A stretch of 9,120 nucleotides of DNA, taken from Bacteroidales bacterium (lineage in GTDB: Bacteria; Bacteroidota; Bacteroidia; Bacteroidales; UBA10428). A program made the translations under genes and the position numbers. Below, one piece after another: positions 6,183 through 9,120 of the stretch (within the stretch, counting starts at the first letter, position 1; every line of letters starts with the position of its first letter). Location: positions 1 to 9,120 of the forward strand of contig JAFGVG010000129.1 in assembly GCA_016938095.1 (NCBI GenBank). Reading direction: 5' to 3'. The notes below the pieces were generated by a model, which had not been told where the DNA came from, searched no databases, and was given only the letters and a program-made list of their open reading frames with translations.

Positions 6183-9120
6183 TCAATTACCTGGCATATG
6201 GTTTAGTGTTACTTCCACCTGATGTTCGTGCCGGTCATCCACCAAACGAATAAAGCTTTCCTTACAAACAGATCCGTCAACGACGATGGTTTGTTTTACC
6301 TCACCTTCAAACAGTCGGATTATCTTAATCCGGTAAATGGTCTGTCTGTATCTGTAATGTATACTGTAAGAAGTCCAGTCCGAAGGAATGCAAGGATCAA
6401 CATAGAGTTTGTCCGCTTCAAGTCTTAATCCGAGTAGCGATTCAACAATCAGTCGGTACATCCATCCGGCTGATCCTGTATACCAGCTCCAGCCACCCCG
6501 GCCAGTGTGGGGTGACAGGGCATATAAATCCGCAGCAATTACATAAGGCTCAACTTTGTACTTCTCAACCCCTTCAGGAGATTTGGTATGATTAACCGGG
6601 TTGATCATGGTAAAAACTTCCCATGCTTTTTCATTGTCTCTGAGTTTAGCGAATGCCATGGCCACCCAAATAGCCGCGTGCGTATACTGACCTCCATTTT
6701 CCCTGACACCAGGCACGTATCCCTTAATATATCCGGGGTTCAAATCTGATTTATCAAAAGGAGGGTCCAACAATTGAACCAATGAATCTTCATGGCGAAC
6801 AAGTCTGTTATTCACAGATTCCATTGCCATTGTGGAGCGTTCAATGCTACCTGCCCCTGAAAGCACTGCCCAGCTTTGAGATATGGAATCAATCTGGCAT
6901 TCGTCATTGCTTGCCGATCCGAGCGGCAAGCCATTGTCGAAATATGCACGCCGGTACCACGCTCCATCCCAGGCGTTTTTTTCAATATGCTTTTGAATAT
7001 TTTCAGCTGCATTATGGCAAATCTCAACAAATTCAGCGTCATTTCCTGCCTGTGCCAACTGGATAAATTGATTCAGCACCTCAAAAAGAAAAAAGCCCAG
7101 CCATACGCTTTCGCCTTTTCCCTGGTTCCCAACCATATTCATCCCGTCATTCCAGTCGCAGGTACCGATCAATGGCAGTCCGTGATCACCAAATCTAAGC
7201 GCATGCAGTATCGAACGTTTACAATGCTCGTATAAAGTGCCTTTTTCTTCTGAACGGTTAGGCAAATCATAATAAGAATCATCTTCGGGATTTACCGGCC
7301 GGCCTTCGAGAAAATAAACAGATTCATCCAGAATTCCTGTATCTCCTGTACCCATTACATAGCGGCAGGTAGCCAATGGTAACCATAGATAATCGTCTGA
7401 ACAATGCGTGCGAACGCCTCTTCCAACAGGCGAATGCCACCAGTGCTGAACATCTCCTTCCCGGAATTGCCGGCTTGCAAAGAGGAGAAGGTATTCCCGC
7501 AGGAGACCCGGTTTGGCATGAATTACGGCCATTGCATCCTGCAGCTGATCGCGAAAACCAAAAGCACCGCCCGATTGATAAAATCCGGTGCGCGCCCAAA
7601 CCCTGCATGCCAGGGTTTGATATAAAAGCCAACCATTGGCAAGAACATTGATGGACGGGTCAGGTGTATCTATTTGCACGGCACCCAGTGTATGGTTCCA
7701 GTGTCGCCATACTTCTTCCAATGCGGTTCGTGCCGGTCCGGACCCTCGAAAACGGCGTATGAGGTCAGCTGCTTCATCCTTGCCGTTTGCTGAACCAAGT
7801 CTGAAAACAATTTCGCGCTCCTGCCCGGCAGCAATTTCAAAGGATACCTGAATGACTGCGCAAGGATCAAGAGCCACTCCTTTCTTTCCGGATAACCGGG
7901 AACGACCCAGTGCAGCAGGATTTTTCAGGGTGCCATTTCGCCCTATAAATTCGGTGCGGTCACAGGTTAATGAGCTCACCGGATCATCGGTCTGAAGAAA
8001 CGCCACCCTATTGGTAAACTCCTGGTTATATGGATTTACGGCATATAGTGTACTGTTAATTAAATCAACAGTGGTATTCAAATGCATGGCAGATTTATGC
8101 CGTAAATCGCCCAGCACCCATTCCACATAGCTGATAGCTGATAATTTAACGGATCGTCCGGATTTGTTCCTCACTTTCAATACCGAAAACTTGATTGGGG
8201 CATCAATGGCTACGTACACCCAAAGTTCGCTAACAATGTCGCCCTCAGTGTGCTCAAAAACGCTGTAACCGAAACCGTGCCTGCTAATGTAGAGTGTTGA
8301 TTCGCTGTCGGTAAGAGGCGTCGGTGACCAGAAGTGCCCTGTCTCCTCATCCCTGATATAAATGGCCTCTCCGCCTGAATCGGTTACCGGATCGTTATTC
8401 CATGGTGTAAGACGATATTCATGCGCATTTTCGGCCCAGGTATAAGCAAGTCCATTCTCAGAAATCAACGTTCCGAAACCCGGGTTGGCCAGCACATTTA
8501 CCCATGGTGCCGGTGTCAGGTTGTTTTTCGAGGTGGTAATTACATATTCCCTTCCGTCTCGTGTAAACCCGCCGAGGCCGTTATAGAACATCAGATCAGG
8601 CCGGGGCAATATAACATCCGACTGAGGCTCAGGCTTATAGGAATGGGTTGGTTTAAAATTCGAGATGGACAGTTCCCCAAAACCACGCTTGCTAATCTGA
8701 TCTGCCAGCGCTCCCCGGGTATCGCTAATGATAACGCGGGCAACCGTTTGGAAAAGAATACGGTCCTCATTTGATATCTGGTCAGCAGAGCGTACAAATA
8801 TTCCGCCCGGCCGGTCAATAGCATTGGCTTCGATTCCCGCAGCAATTAGCCCAATAATCTGTTCCTGGAGCAACTGACGGTAACCTGCACGATCTTCGTT
8901 CCATATTACCAGGTCGACTGCCAGACCCTTTAATCGCCAGTATGCATGCGCCTGTACCAACTGGCGCACAATATTAATATTGGCAGTATCTTCAATTTGC
9001 AAAAGTACAATGGGCAAATCACCGGAAATAGAATATCCCCATAAACCAGATTGTCCACGATGGTTTTTTACCAGGATTCTGGCATCAGCCCGGAGCGAGG
9101 AATTAGCATAAACAATTGAG
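6183..9120 (-). CDS. ndvB: Cyclic beta-1,2-glucan synthase-like protein, GH94 C-terminal part (5' partial)
   Basis: C-terminal 978 residues of what is probably a very large (about 2,800-residue in the NdvB/Cgs family) cyclic beta-1,2-glucan synthase. The frame is open to the right edge: before a TTG at 9017 it continues with NHRGQSGLWGYSISGDLP, a conserved NdvB stretch, so the start lies outside. In-window numbering: an NdvB linker (about 15-85, with QLVQAHAYWRLKGLAVDL), a GH94 beta-sandwich (from about 170, with YNGLGGF), then the (alpha/alpha)6 barrel with FRDQLQDAM and THCSDDYLWLP. CDWNDGM follows, with Asp at 655 and 658 in the family's catalytic motif, and then GESVWLGFF, PGVRENGGQYTHAA and GRGGWSWYTGSAGWMYR. 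In known enzymes the GH94 domain trims the linear glucan by phosphorolysis before the membrane GT84 part cyclises it. The GT84 and membrane parts are not visible. A free-standing 1,2-beta-oligoglucan phosphorylase is less likely given the N-terminal linker. Confidence 0.88.
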   Translation of the reverse strand, partial: SIVYANSSLRADARILVKNHRGQSGLWGYSISGDLPIVLLQIEDTANINIVRQLVQAHAYWRLKGLAVDLVIWNEDRAGYRQLLQEQIIGLIAAGIEANAIDRPGGIFVRSADQISNEDRILFQTVARVIISDTRGALADQISKRGFGELSISNFKPTHSYKPEPQSDVILPRPDLMFYNGLGGFTRDGREYVITTSKNNLTPAPWVNVLANPGFGTLISENGLAYTWAENAHEYRLTPWNNDPVTDSGGEAIYIRDEETGHFWSPTPLTDSESTLYISRHGFGYSVFEHTEGDIVSELWVYVAIDAPIKFSVLKVRNKSGRSVKLSAISYVEWVLGDLRHKSAMHLNTTVDLINSTLYAVNPYNQEFTNRVAFLQTDDPVSSLTCDRTEFIGRNGTLKNPAALGRSRLSGKKGVALDPCAVIQVSFEIAAGQEREIVFRLGSANGKDEAADLIRRFRGSGPARTALEEVWRHWNHTLGAVQIDTPDPSINVLANGWLLYQTLACRVWARTGFYQSGGAFGFRDQLQDAMAVIHAKPGLLREYLLLFASRQFREGDVQHWWHSPVGRGVRTHCSDDYLWLPLATCRYVMGTGDTGILDESVYFLEGRPVNPEDDSYYDLPNRSEEKGTLYEHCKRSILHALRFGDHGLPLIGTCDWNDGMNMVGNQGKGESVWLGFFLFEVLNQFIQLAQAGNDAEFVEICHNAAENIQKHIEKNAWDGAWYRRAYFDNGLPLGSASNDECQIDSISQSWAVLSGAGSIERSTMAMESVNNRLVRHEDSLVQLLDPPFDKSDLNPGYIKGYVPGVRENGGQYTHAAIWVAMAFAKLRDNEKAWEVFTMINPVNHTKSPEGVEKYKVEPYVIAADLYALSPHTGRGGWSWYTGSAGWMYRLIVESLLGLRLEADKLYVDPCIPSDWTSYSIHYRYRQTIYRIKIIRLFEGEVKQTIVVDGSVCKESFIRLVDDRHEHQVEVTLNHMPGN

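Overview
The window reads as chromosomal DNA of a Bacteroidota member, probably an environmental Bacteroidales- or Marinilabiliales-like lineage. This rests on five things: an RND metal-efflux adaptor with an N-terminal heavy-metal-binding motif and a C-terminal HMA domain, A-rich leaders with little Shine-Dalgarno signal, a TAnnTTTG-type -7 element before the cold-shock gene, the style of the cold-shock protein, and a plant-like ATP-phosphofructokinase. The lineage is inferred from protein style; no marker gene is present.

Layout. (1) Positions 3-1415 (+) hold the 3' part of a CusB-like copper/silver efflux adaptor that begins before the window. (2) Positions 1528-2183 (+) are a graveyard. 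A CDF-like cation transporter is broken by a TGA and loses its 3' end in a junction to scraps of a copper P-type ATPase (CopA), which has itself lost most of its catalytic parts. (3) Positions 2386-5208 (+) hold two intact glycolytic genes, 6-phosphofructokinase and pyruvate kinase, 48 bp apart. (4) Positions 5360-5703 (+) are a second graveyard. Another copy of the same CDF-like gene has a large internal deletion and is followed directly by a short 3' scrap that resembles the C-terminus of Eco57I/type IIG-like restriction-methylation proteins. (5) On the minus strand, a cold-shock protein gene (5849-6040) has its own -7 element and a strong terminator. (6) The C-terminal third of a very large GH94-type cyclic beta-1,2-glucan synthase-like protein (6183-9120, minus) runs off the right edge.

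How it fits together. The left part is the residue of a Cu/Ag detoxification island: adaptor, then CDF-like protein, then CopA. Only the adaptor still reads intact here. The two CDF-like remnants share a 102-bp segment with 5 differences and bracket the pfk-pyk pair as direct repeats, which suggests duplication or insertion followed by deletion. pfk and pyk catalyse the committed and final steps of glycolysis and are probably co-transcribed. The cold-shock gene and the glucan synthase converge on them from the other strand. I see no RNA gene, CRISPR array, intact IS element or clear new system; the most informative content is the mosaic of scars around the glycolytic pair.
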